The notes under the pieces are model-generated. The model was not told the origin of the DNA, did no database searches, and saw only the letters and a program-made list of their open reading frames with translations. A stretch of 64,000 nucleotides of DNA from Stomorhina lunata. Lineage: Eukaryota > Arthropoda > Insecta > Diptera > Rhiniidae. The number at the start of each line of letters is the position of its first letter. The stretch's first letter is position 1. Below are positions 37,701-49,110 of the stretch, piece by piece. The DNA lies in the NCBI GenBank assembly GCA_933228675.1, contig OW121743.1, positions 96,287,998-96,351,997 on the forward strand, written 5' to 3'. The translations under genes were made by a program, and so were the position numbers.

Positions 37701-39570
37701 ATTTTTTTGGGTTTTCAAATCTATAAAATTATTTAAAATGTTCAAATCTCACTTCGCATTTCTCATTACTAAAATCTTGAAATAAGTATTTAAGATAAAA
37801 CATTTACATACATATTAATGTAAGTTTTAGTTATAACAAAGTCACAATTTCCCGAAAATATGCTCTTAATTTTGTGCATATACGGGATTAAACATTTTTT
37901 TCTTAAATTTCATCCAAAGTAGGGCTCACCAAATATCATTTTTGACCGATTACAAACCTAATTTTTTAAAATTTTGTTATTTTAGCTGCTTTACATTTTC
38001 GCCCATTCATCCTTGTTATTTAAAATATTATTAATTTATTTATTAATGTTACAAATATGAATAATGAATGTACATACAGTTTTTTTTTATTCTAATACAT
38101 AAATAAGAGAAGTAAAGTAGGAGTTGTTGTTACTGCCTCGGGCTACAAGCTTTTGCATAAATACATATTTTTTACATTTATTTATGTAAATAACCCAGCA
38201 AGCACAAATGTAGATTTTGAAATCTAAAATTATTCAATAGCAAATATATTCTTTAAAGATAAAAATTAATTGATAGTTTCTATTGATTTTAATGCTCTTA
38301 AAAAAAAATAGTAAAATGTTTAGAATGATACATAAATATGTATTTATACTTTAGAGTAAAACTTCATATAAACTAAAAATTACATTTTCTATTCACGATT
38401 GTCTGTGTGTTTACTGGGTTTATTTACATTATTGTAGGTGTGTGTATGTAAATGTGCATTTGTAATTGTTATTTGTTTGGGACTCAAGTTGTTTTAGTTG
38501 TTTATTTAGAATTTGTGGGTATATTTATGTAAATACATAAAACAGTAGCGCATCGTTGTTGTAAAGTGTTAACCTGTTAATTCCCACTCAATAAAATTCA
38601 GAGGAAAGTAAAAATTTCTACCATTTCTAAGTTTTCCATAACAATTTTTAAAGTAAATTGAGAATTTTATCGCACTTATAACTTAACTTGGAACAGTTTT
38701 GAAATCTTTATTGTATTTAACAGTTTTTTTGCTACACCAAGACGGTACTATAAATTTTGCTCCCTTTAATAGTCCCGACTATCGCCATTTAATACTCCCT
38801 CTCCCTATTTGTTTATATTTCTAACTGTTTTATTTTGGTTTTCATTGTTTTCCAACTGCATTTTCATTACATTGTTTTGTTTTGTGAGATTTGTTTACTT
38901 TTTCTGTGTGTGTGTTTTTCTTTTTCTATTAAGGGAAAGAGTTAGAGTAAGAGGGAAAAACAACAAAAAAGAAAATGTAATTAATACAATGTGACACTTT
39001 GTGGTAATTTTGTTTTTTTGTAAGGTTTTTGTTATAATTTTTGTTTTTGTTGCTTTTACGTTGTTGACGGTAAATACGGAAGTGTTATGTTTTCTGTTAT
39101 TTTTTTGTTTTGTTTTGTAAAAGTTAAGTTTAGTTATATGACAAGCTACTGTTATTAATTTTGCTGTAGCAGCAGCTTCAGTGGTAGCTTCTGCTGTTGG
39201 TTTTATTTTTTTATTTTAATTTTTTTTCATATCCATGTTTTAATGAAAAATATGTGTTTATATTTCATTTCATTTTATACTCTCACTGGTATTATATAAT
39301 TTTTTGTTTTTCAGAAAATTATAATTTATTATTTGCTAATTAATTATAAATTATACAGTTTTTGTTGAGTTGAAAAATTTCTCTAAAGTTTTAAACTGAT
39401 TTTTTTATAATTATTTTCACTTGAAGAAGGGAAGGAATATGTTTGAATTATATGTCATATTAGTATTTATGAATTTAATTTCAAAGTGGATTTTACTTCC
39501 GGTTTCTAGTCTAAAAAAAAAAAAAATTTATAAAATTGTTATTGATACCGGCATTAATCTAGATGGATCA
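37701..39570. other. Non-coding block between the two 18-19 bp arrays
   Basis: Unique, T-rich in its right half, with a CAG/CTG-like patch (GTAGCAGCAGCTTCAG) near 39165. No protein-like frame. A possible weak inverted-repeat element lies at 38189-38423. Confidence 0.45.
38189..38423. mobile_element. Possible small CCCAGCA-type inverted-repeat element
   Basis: The left side reads ATAACCCAGCAAGCACAAA. The right side, reverse-complemented, reads AAATAAACCCAGTAAACACA. The match is imperfect over about 17 bp. CCCAGCA-type ends also occur in the element at 50.2 kb. This is weak evidence; it could be chance. Confidence 0.25.
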
Positions 39571-39574
39571 TCCT

Positions 39575-42355
39575 ATACAAATTTTTGGTTAAAATACAAA
39601 TTTTTAGCAATAATACAAATATTTTCTAGATATACAAATTTTTAGTAGAAATACAAATTTTTAATAAAATACAAATTTTCAGTAAAAATTCCAATTTTCA
39701 GTACAAATTAAAATTTTTAGTAAAAATTCAAATTTTGTTTAGAGTAGAAATACAAAATTTTAGTATAAATACAAATTTTTAGTAAAAGTACAAATTTTTA
39801 GTAAAATAACAATTTTTAGTAAAAATAAAAATCTTTAGTACAAATACAAGTTTTTAATATAAATACAAATTTTCAGTAAAAATAAAAATTTTCAGTAGAA
39901 AAAAAATTTCTGTAAAAGTAAAATGTTTAGTAAAAACACAAATTTTTAGTACAAATGCAATTTGCAATTAGCAAAAATACAATTATTTTGTAAAAATACA
40001 AAATTTTAGTAAAAATACAAATTTTTAGTAAAAATACAAATTTTTAGTAAAAATACAAATTTTTAGTAAATATACATTTTTAGTGCAATTACAAATTTTT
40101 ACTAAGTAAAACAAAATTTTTAGTACAAATACAAATTTTAATATATAACAAAGTTTTGGTAAAAACACAAATTTTTAATATAAATACAAATTTTAAGTAA
40201 AAATAAAAATTTTCAATGGAAATAAATATTTTTAATAAACATAAAAATTTCTAGTTAAAACTGAAAATATTTAGTAAAAGTAAAAATTTTAATAATACTT
40301 ATTTTTAGTAAAATACAAATTTTTAGCAGAAATAAAAATTTTTAGTGAAAATACATATTTTTGGTAAAAATACAAATTTTTAGTAAAATACATATTTTTA
40401 GTAAATATAAAAATTTTTAGTAAAAATATTAGTAAAAATTATTTTTTTTTTTAATACAAATTTTTAGTAAAATACAAATTATTAGTAAAAATACAAATTT
40501 ATTGTAAAAATTTTTAGTAAAAGTACAAATTTTTAGTAAAAATACAAATTTTAAGTAAAAATTTTTAGTAAAAATACAATTTTTTAGTAAAAATACAAAC
40601 TTTTAGTATAAATAAAAATGTTTGGTAATAATGCAAATTTTTAGTTATAATACAAATTTTTAGTATCAATATAAATTTTTAGTACAAATACAAAATTTAA
40701 GTAAAATACAAATTTTTAGTAAAAATATACATTTTTAGTAAAAATAAAATTTTTTATTAGAGATACAAATTTTTATTAATAAAACTAATTTTTAATAAAA
40801 ATACAAATTTTCAGTAGAAATAAAAATTTTTTGCAAAAATAAAAGTTTTTAATAAAAGCACAAATTTTTTGTAAAAACACAAATTTTTAGTACAAACACA
40901 GATTTTTAGTAAAAATAAAAAAATTTTAATTAAAAAAAAATATTTAGTAAAAACACAAATTTTTAGTTAAATACAAATTTTTGAGTAGAAATACAAATTT
41001 TTAGTAAAAATAAAAATTTTTAGTAAAAATACAAATTTTTAGCAAAAATAAAAATTTTTAGTAAATATGCAAATTTTTAGTAATAAAACAAATTTATAGT
41101 AAAAATGAAAATTTTTAGTAAAAAGTAAAATTTTTATAAAAATACAGATTTTTAGTAGAAATACAAATTTTTAGGAAAATACAAATTTTTAGTAAAAACA
41201 CAAATTTTTGGTAAAATTACAAATTTTCAGTAGAAATACAAATATTTAATAAAAATACAATTTTTTAGTAAAAATACAAATTTTTAGTAATAAAACAAAT
41301 TTTTAGTAAAAATACAAATTTTTAGTATAAATACAAATTTTTAGGAAAAAAAACAAATTTTTAGTAAAAACACAAATTTTTAGTAGAAACACAAAATTTT
41401 TAGTAAATATACAAATTTTCAGTAGAAATACAAATATTTAGTAAAAATACAAATATTTAGTAAAAATACAAATTTTTAGTAAAAAAACAAATTTTTAGTA
41501 AATATACAAATTTTTAGTAATTAAACAAATTTTTAGTAAAAATACAAATTTTTAGTAAATATACAAATTTTTAGTAATTAAACAAATTTTTAGTAAAAAC
41601 ACAAATTTTCAATAAATATCCAAATTTTCAGGGGAAATACAAATTTTTAATAAAAATAAAAGTTTTTGGTAAAAATACAAATTTTTAGTACAAATTAAAA
41701 TTTTTATAAAATTACAAATTTTAGGTAAAAATACAAATTTTTAGTACAAATACAAATTTTAAGTAAAAATACAATTTATTAGTAGATATACAAATTTTTA
41801 GTATAAATACAAGTTTTTAGTTAAATATCAATTTTTAATAAAATACAAATTTTTTAGTTTTTAGTTAAAATACAAATTTTTAGTATAAATAAAAATATTA
41901 ATTTTTAGTAATAATAAACATTTTTAGTAGAAATAAAAATTTTTAGTTACAAAACAAATGTTTAATAAAAATACAAGTATTTAGTAAAAATACAAATTTT
42001 TAGTAAAAATGCAAATTTTACGTAAAGATAAAAATTTTTAGTAACAATAACAAGTTTTTAGTAAAAATAAAAATTTTTAATAAAAATACAAATTTTTAAT
42101 AAAAATACAAATTTTTAGTAAAAATACAAAATATTAGTAAAAATACAATTTTGTAGTAAAAATACAAATTTTCAGTGATAATACAAATTTTTGGTAAAAA
42201 TACAAATTTTCAGTAAATATACTAATTTTCAATAGAAATACAAATTTTTAGTGAAAATAAAAATGTTTATTTCCAATACAAATTTTTAGTACAAATACAA
42301 ATTTTTAGTAAAAATACAAATTTTTTGTAAAAAACAAAATTTTAAATAAAAATAC
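39575..42355. repeat. Minisatellite array 14: second 18-19 bp AGTAAAAATACAAATTTTT array
   Basis: Same family and orientation as array 13. It ends at the hAT-like insertion at 42356 and continues for a few bases on its far side (AAAAATACAAATTGTAGG). Blocks such as AGTAATTAAACAAATTTTTA recur at about 60 bp spacing near 41.5 kb. Confidence 0.92.
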
Positions 42356-43129
42356 CAGAGACCGGATTTTAATACTTTTAAAACAATATTTTCATGTTTT
42401 AATCCATAAAAAAACAATCATTGAAGTTTAAAAAAATATTAAAAATCCCTCATGATTTTTATTTGTTCAAAAATTTTGTTCTTTTTTTCAATCCGATGAA
42501 AATAAAATATAAAAAAATAGTTTGGGATATTTATCAGTACAGTTCAAAATTATTTTCATCTTTTTTCATCCGATGAAAATAAATTTTGATAGAAAAAATT
42601 CAAATTTTATTTTTGTATTTGTCCGGGTATAAAACATCTTTAGGACGTTTAAATAGCAATAAATTCAATTATTGTTGCAAATTTTATTTTGAAATGGGTT
42701 TGGGCAACAAATGGTCGTTGTCTAAGTGCGTTTAAAACGTTTAAAAGTTACTTTTTTTTTGGAAACAGCGACTCGAATCAAAGAAACCACCAATAGTTCC
42801 CATTAGAACTATTATCTTTAACTTCGATGTCCTAAAAATTGCAATAAATTGTAAACATTCATACATTCATTGTTGAAAATTTTAAAATTTCATAAACATT
42901 TTATTTTTTCAAAGTCAAAACAGAAGTTCAAAAATAAAACAATCAATAAAATATTTTTCTGTTCGGATATTTATCGTTATAGATATTTAAAATTTTCATC
43001 ATGAGGGATATTTATATTTCAAATATAAATCCATCTTTTTTATTTTTCGAACGAAATGAAAATAAATTTTCATCGGCAAAGATATTTATACTTGATGGAT
43101 TTAAAAAATAAAACGATCTCCGGTCTCTG
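42356..43129. mobile_element. Non-autonomous hAT-like element (774 bp)
   Basis: Terminal inverted repeats begin CAGAGACCGGA at both ends (11 bp perfect). The element is flanked on both sides by AAAAATAC, an 8 bp direct repeat, at 42348-42355 and 43130-43137. CAGRG-type ends and 8 bp target duplications are characteristic of the hAT superfamily. No transposase frame is present, so the copy would depend on an autonomous relative. Caution: AAAAATAC is also part of the host satellite unit, so the target duplication is less independent than usual. Confidence 0.78.
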
Positions 43130-43411
43130 AAAAATACAAATTGTAGGTAAAAATTCAAAATTCAGAACAAAGATTTTTATTTCATTTATGTCGAATGTTC
43201 TTTAAATAAATTTAGACAAAAAAAATCTTAATTCTGGGAAGTCTGCCCTATGGGAACACCTAAAACAATATGTATTCCAAACATCAGAACAAATCTAATA
43301 TTCTTCTTAATGCAGTGAAGGATTTATAAATATTTTTAAGAAAAAGTATAATAGAATGAAAATATTTCAATGAAATAGCAAATTTGTGAAATTTAGATAC
43401 AATAAATTTAT

Positions 43412-43906
43412 ATATCGTCGGCCTATATCTAAAATGGCTTATCTGCAGATTTTAGAAATTGAAATTTTGATACCATACGATTCTATATGACACTCGTTAC
43501 CTACAGTGTGAATTTTTTATCAAAATATTAATTTATTCGCGACTTATTCACTTTTTTTGTTTTTCGAAGACAAAATGGTTTTTACTAAATAGTCATAAAA
43601 ATTGTAAGCTAAAAATCTGTAAAAAGCTAAAATTATTAAAACTTTTTTTACTTTGCTGGTGAGTGGCAATACGCTAAATTCAAATGTGCTTTCAAAATTC
43701 TTCTATCAGTGTTTTTAGTGAACGGCTGATCTACCGTAAAATCGCGAATATTGGTTTTTATTAAATAAATTTTATTAAAGGAAATAAGAAGGAGTATACC
43801 GATCATATTGTAAAAAATCACTTTGTTAATAACTCAATAATAACAAAATTATCCTGAAAAATCAGTATTTTGCAGATAAGCCATTTTAGATATAGGCCGA
43901 CGATAT
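43412..43906. mobile_element. MITE-like element with perfect 36 bp inverted repeats (495 bp)
   Basis: Left end ATATCGTCGGCCTATATCTA continues to TGGCTTATCTGCA (43412-43447). Its exact reverse complement is at 43871-43906. If the ends are TCGTCGG...CCGACGA, the flanking dinucleotides are TA on both sides, as in Tc1/mariner-type MITEs; because ATAT is itself palindromic, the true target duplication cannot be fixed. The interior has no coding frame. Perfect repeats imply recent insertion or selection on the ends. Confidence 0.82.
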
Positions 43907-45590
43907 GAAAAATTGTATACAGAAAAATGAAAACATTTTTGAATGTCAAAATATTGCACAAAATCAAAAAAGTCTAATACTTTCAAATTAGACCTTATAT
44001 AAAGTAAAAAAGTTAAAATCACATTTTTTCAGTGGCTACTTTAAAAAGGTTAAAAAATCTCAGTTTTTACAAATATTAAAAAACTTTTAGTTGAACTTAT
44101 GCCTTAAGCCATAACTTAAAATTAAGTTAAACAAAATGCGATTAAAAATTATTAAAGACCACCCGCCCTTATCTAATGCCCTTTAATCACCAATTTCCCC
44201 CTCAGAAAAAAACCTTGGTCTAAAACCACCAATATAAAAAGTAAAGCCTTATAGTTAGCCAGTCAGTCAGATACCATAATTTTATAATATTCCATTTGAT
44301 ATCTGTGTGTAAATTTTAATTTAAATAAATAATTAAAATATTCGTAATAAAAATGTAGATACGTTTAATTTTATATTCATAGTCGCATTAATTTTAATAA
44401 TTAAAACCTTAATTAGCTGTTTGAGGCTGTTTTATGGAAACAGATAAATACGTCTGACAGTCGTCGCTGTTAACATTTTAACATTGATGGTGATGATGGT
44501 AGAAAATGCTTTAAAAAAATATATATTAATTTAGAGGAGAAAAGAAAAAAGTGTATATAAAAAAGTCCTTTTTTTAATAACTAAAAGTCACGTGCGTTAA
44601 ACAACATGAATTGCCTTAACTCTGCTGGCAGTCACTATTAATTCGTCTCCCCCCTTTAGCGGGCAAGAGTCAGAAATACTTAAAAAAAAAATTTGCTGCT
44701 ACTGCTGACTGTAAGTACTTGAAACATTTTGTACATTTCATGTTTTCACTGTGCGTCGTTCGAGTCTTGAAAAATTAAAATTGTGGAAAATAAAGGCCAG
44801 TGCACAGAATTAAGCAGACAAGAACAACATCCATCCATCCAACCATCCAAGCATTTCAACCATTCAACAACTCAACGCAATTAACGCCTGTTTTAGACCA
44901 GAGAGTGCGAAGTTTAAGTGTTTATTACAAATGTTTTCTGCTTCGTAGTTTCCTGCCACTTAACTCAGGGGGTCATTGGTAAATAAAAGTCTACAGCTAT
45001 AAAACAAAAAAACATAAAAATAAAATGAAATTATAAAAATAAAATCTACATTGCTTTTAATGTTGTCACTTTTTAACAAATGAATTTCCACTTATTTCTA
45101 CACAGACTAACTATTTATCTCTAATGTTTCCTTTTCGTTTCTTTCTATAGTAAAATGCTTTCAATCTTGTTTCTTCGTGATTTTGTAACATTTTTATATT
45201 ATATCTCTTCTTCTAATGTCATCGCCTTCTTTTAGGATTTTAGATTATAAGAAGGCATTAGGCAAAATAAATCTTAACTTTTCATTGCTGTAGAAAATTT
45301 CTAGCCCTTTTCTTTCTGCAGTTGTATTTTCCTTAGTACTTGCTCTTTATCTTTGTAAAGGAAAAGAAGAATAGGAAAAAGTTACTAAATACTTTTGCTT
45401 ACTCTAGGTTTTCTCCTTTAGATACTGGTTTTTGAAACTTTTGTATACATTCTGCAATATGACCTAGACCAAGGATGATTAAGATATGGACCAAGTCATT
45501 TAAGATTAAGGCTTTATAAGCAGAGGTCGGCACAAAGAGAACAGAACCAAAAAACGTAGGCAGAGTTGCCTTTTTTTATACTTTTAACTA
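43907..45590. other. Non-coding block without a recognisable gene
   Basis: Unique sequence with a CATC tetranucleotide patch (CATCCATCCATCCAACCATC) at about 44830. A pyrimidine tract followed by TTTCTTTCTGCAG near 45320 resembles a 3' splice site, but no exon-like frame follows. Nothing else supported. Confidence 0.45.
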
Positions 45591-46091
45591 AAATTTTTCT
45601 ATAGAAAATTTTTTTTATCAAAAATTTTTCTATAGAAAATTTTTTTATCAAAAATTTTTCCATAGAAAATTTTTTTATCAAAAATTTTTCCATAGAAAAT
45701 TTTTTTATCAAAAATTTTTCCATAGAAAATTTTTTTATCAAAAATTTTTCTATAGAAAATTTTTTTATCAAAAATTTTTCTATAGAAAATTTTTTTATCA
45801 AAACTTTTTCTATAGAAAATTTTTTTATCAAAAATTTTTCTATAGAAAATTTTTTTATCAAAAATTTTTCTATAGAAAATTTTTTTATCAAAAATTTTTC
45901 CATAGAAAATTTTTTTATCAAAAATTTTTCCATAGAAAATTTTTTTATCAAAAATTTTTCCATAAAAAATTTTATTATCAAAAATTTTATCATCAAAAGC
46001 TTTTCTATAGAAAATTTCATTTACAAAAATGTTTCTATAAAAAAAATAGTTTTTTTATTCAAAATTTTTCTATAGAAAATTTTTTTATCAA
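45591..46091. repeat. Minisatellite array 15: very homogeneous 30 bp TTTTATCAAAA array
   Basis: About thirteen units of 30 bp between 45600 and 45990 are almost identical, varying mainly CTATAG to CCATAG. Each unit reads TTATCAAAAATTTTTCTATA then GAAAATTTTT. The homogeneity makes this one of the youngest arrays. A minus-strand frame of 168 codons (45514-46020) exists only because 30 is divisible by three. It abuts the FBL element. Confidence 0.92.
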
Positions 46092-46994
46092 AAAATAACA
46101 AGATAGTCGGGATGTAAATATTATTCAAAAAGAAGTGTATTTGCATTTGATCCCAAATCTGTTACATTTATTTATTAATGTAACAGACCAATTTATTGAT
46201 AAAAAGCCAAAAAATGTTTGCGGAGAAACCAAATTCCTCGACGCGTTTCGATGGTTGGTTAAGCCATCTCTTCAGGAGGATTATCCCCAATTTAGACAGA
46301 TCGAAAACCTCGCATTATTACTAAATTTACAAACAACACTATTAAGAATTATGTTCATAAACCAAAAGTAAAAGCGTAGATTATCGACTGAACAAAAACA
46401 AACATTTTTCAGTTTTCATCTACCTTCACTTCCCACATTCTTGCTGTAGCCGTCGGCTACTATATGCAGAATGCTGTGAAGAAGGGGGGGTAAGATGTTT
46501 TAAAATAAACAAGTTTATTTTAAAAAATAAGCTGAATGCTTGCAGTTTTATCAAAAAATAACAAAATAGTCGGGATGTAAATATTATTCAAAAAGAAGTG
46601 TATTTGTATTTGATCCCAAATCTGTTACATTTATTTATTAATGTAACAGACCAATTTATTGATAAAAAGCCAAGCAAGAATGTGGGAAGTGAAGGTAGAT
46701 GAAAACTGAAAAATGTTTGTTTTTGTTCAGTCGATAATCTACGCTTTTACTTTTGGTTTATGAACATAATTCTTAATAGTTATGTTTGTAAATTTAGTAA
46801 TAATGCGAGGTTTTCGATCTGTCTAAATTGGGGATAATCCTCCTGAAGAGATGGCTTAACCAACCATCGAAACGCGTCGAGGAATTTGGTTTCTCCGCTA
46901 ACATGTTTTGGCTTTTTATCAATAAATTGATCTGTTACATTAATAAATAAATGTAACAGGTTTGGGATCAAATGCAAATACACTTCTTTTTGAA
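46092..46994. mobile_element. FBL fold-back element, best copy (~900 bp)
   Basis: A forward copy (46092-46490) starts AAAAATAACAAGATAGTCGG and contains the hairpin CTGTTACAT...ATGTAACAG, GCGTTTCGATGGTTGGTTAA and the palindrome TAGCCGTCGGCTA. A partial forward copy (46554-46673) then joins directly to a reversed copy (46673-46994). The arms 46122-46445 and 46673-46994 are reverse complements with few differences, so the whole could fold into a ~320 bp stem. The overlapping frames on the two strands (46135-46371 and 46780-47007) are the same repeat read twice and resemble no known protein. No target duplication was identified. Confidence 0.8.
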
Positions 46995-47230
46995 AATTTT
47001 TTATCAAAAATTTTTCTATCGAAAATTTTTTATCAAAAATTTTTCAATAGCAAAGTTTTCATCAAAAATTTTTCTATAGCAAATTTTTTATCAAAAATTT
47101 TTCTACAGAAAATGTTTATCAACAATATTTCTATAGAAAATTTTTCTATAGAAAATTTTTTATCAAAAATTTTTCTATAGAAATTTTCAACAGAAAAAAA
47201 CTACTTCTTACACTAATAAATAATTTTAAT

Positions 47231-47270
47231 AAATTATGATCTTAGTGCAATACACTACAGCAAAACTTTT
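47231..47270 (-). repeat. Short dispersed repeat SDR, copy 4 (minus strand)
   Basis: Reads ATGATCTTAGTGCAATACAC then TACAGCAAAACTTTT on the + strand, the reverse complement of the copies at 25.2 and 29.1 kb. About 240 bp from the end of the FBL element. Confidence 0.78.
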
Positions 47271-47431
47271 TAAAAATTTTTCTATAGAAAATTCGTATTA
47301 AAAATTTTTCTATAGAATGTTTTTTATTAAAAATTTTTCTATAGAAATTTTTTTATCAAAAATTTTTTATTAAAAATTTTTCTATAGAAAATTTTTTTAT
47401 TAAACATTTTTCTACAGAAATTTTTTTGAAC

Positions 47432-47471
47432 AAATTATGATCTTAGTGCAATACACTACAGCAAAACTTTT
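47432..47471 (-). repeat. Short dispersed repeat SDR, copy 5 (minus strand)
   Basis: Same 35 bp as copy 4, 201 bp further on, with similar flanking satellite units. The pair arose by local duplication of an SDR-containing block. Confidence 0.78.
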
Positions 47472-49110
47472 GAAAAATTTTTCTATAGAAAATTCTTATC
47501 AAAAGTTTTTTATCAAAAATTTTTCTATGGAAAATTTTTATCAAAAATTTTTCTATAGAAATTTTTTTATAAAAAATTTTTTATTAAAAATTTTTCTATA
47601 GAAAATTTTTTTATTAAAAATTTTTCTACAGAAATTTTTTTAACAAAACTGTTCTCGCAAAAAATGTTGTATCAAAAATTTCTCTATAGAAAATTTTTTT
47701 ATTTTTTTTCTTAACGAAGTTTTTTTATAAAAAATTTTTCTTAACGAAATTGTTTTATCAAAAAATTTTCTAAAGAAAATTTTACTATCAAAAATTTTAT
47801 GATCAAAAATTTTTCTATAGAAAATTTTACTATCAAAAAATTTACTATAGAAAATTTTATTGTCAAAAGTTCTTCTATAGAAAATTGTTCTATCAAAAAT
47901 TTTTCAATAGAAAATTTTTCTGTAGAAAATTTATTTATCAAAAATTTTTCTACAGAAAATTTTTTATCAAAAATTTTTCTATTTAAAATTTTTTATTCTA
48001 AATTTTTCTATAGAAAATTTTAGTATCAGCAATTTTTCTATTGAAATGTTTATTGTCAAAAATTTTTCTATAGAAAATTTTTTAATAGGAAATTTTTGAA
48101 AAATTGAAAAATTTTTGAAATTTTTCTGTAGAAAATGTATTTATCAAAAATTTTTATAACGAAAATTTATTTATCAAAAATTTTTCTAAAGAAAATTTTA
48201 TTATCAAAAATTTTATCATCAAAAATTTTTCTATAGAAAATTTTATTATCAAAAAATTTTCTATAGGAACTTTTATTGTCAAAAATTTTTCTATAGAAAA
48301 TTTTTTTATCAAAAATTTTTCAATAAAAAATTTTTCTGTAGAAAATTTATTTATCAAAAATTTTTCTGCAGAAAATTTTTTATGAAAAATTTTTCCATAT
48401 AAAATTTTTTTATTCAAAATTTTTCTATAGAAAATTTTATTATCAAAAAATTTTCTATAGAAAATTTTATTGTCAAAAATTTTTCTATAGAAAATTTTTT
48501 TATCAAATATTTTTCAATAGGAAATTTTTCAGTAGAAAATTTATTTATCAAAAATTTTTCTAAAGAAAATTCTATTATCAAAAATTTTATCATCAAAAAT
48601 TTTTCTATAGAAAATTTTATTATCAAAAAATTTTCTATAGAAAATTTTTTTATCAAAAATTTTTCAATCGAAAATTTTTCTGTAGAAAATTTATTTATCA
48701 AAAATGTTATCATCAAAAATTTTTCTATAGAAAATTTTATTATCAAAAAATTTTCTATAGAAAATTTTATTGTCAAAAATTTTTCTATAGAAAATTTTTT
48801 TATTAAAAATTTTTCAATAGAAAATTTTTCTGTAGAAAATTTATTTATCAAAAATTTTTCTACAGAAAATTTTAGTATCAAAAATTTTTCTATATAAAAT
48901 ATCTTTAACAAAAATTTGTCTATACAAAATATTTTTTTATCTAAAATTTTTCTATAGAAAATTTTTTTATTCAAAATCTTTCTAAAGAAAATTTTTTTAT
49001 TCAAAATTTTTCTATAGCAAATTTTAGTTTCAAAAATTTTGTTACTAAAAATTTGTATAAAAAATTTGATATCAACAGAAAATTTTTTATGAAAAATTTT
49101 TGCCAAAGTT

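Larger units (their letters stand above)
46995..49110. repeat. Minisatellite array 16 (TTTTATCAAAA linker, 30 bp)
   Basis: Same family and orientation as array 15, continuing on the other side of the FBL element; the element may therefore have landed in one ancestral array. Multi-unit blocks recur at 48.15-48.9 kb (TTTTATCATCAAAAATTTTT appears at 48212, 48590 and near 48705). A minus-strand frame of 230 codons is a decapeptide echo of the 30 bp unit. Confidence 0.9.

Noticed and set aside
45290..45340. Pyrimidine tract plus CTGCAG/CTTAG as an acceptor of a host exon
   Set aside because: No open, protein-like frame or matching donor follows.
45514..46020. 168-codon minus-strand open frame with a decapeptide repeat
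   Set aside because: The frame exists because the 30 bp satellite unit is divisible by three and has no stop in that frame. Similar peptides appear on both strands of every 30 bp array.
46135..46371. 78-codon frame in the FBL element, also present in reverse at 46780-47007
   Set aside because: Both are the same repeat in two orientations; the frame is disrupted in the other FBL copies and resembles no known protein.
48414..49106. 230-codon minus-strand open frame
   Set aside because: Same cause: a translation of TTTTATCAAAA satellite units; no start context, composition or domain of a real protein.
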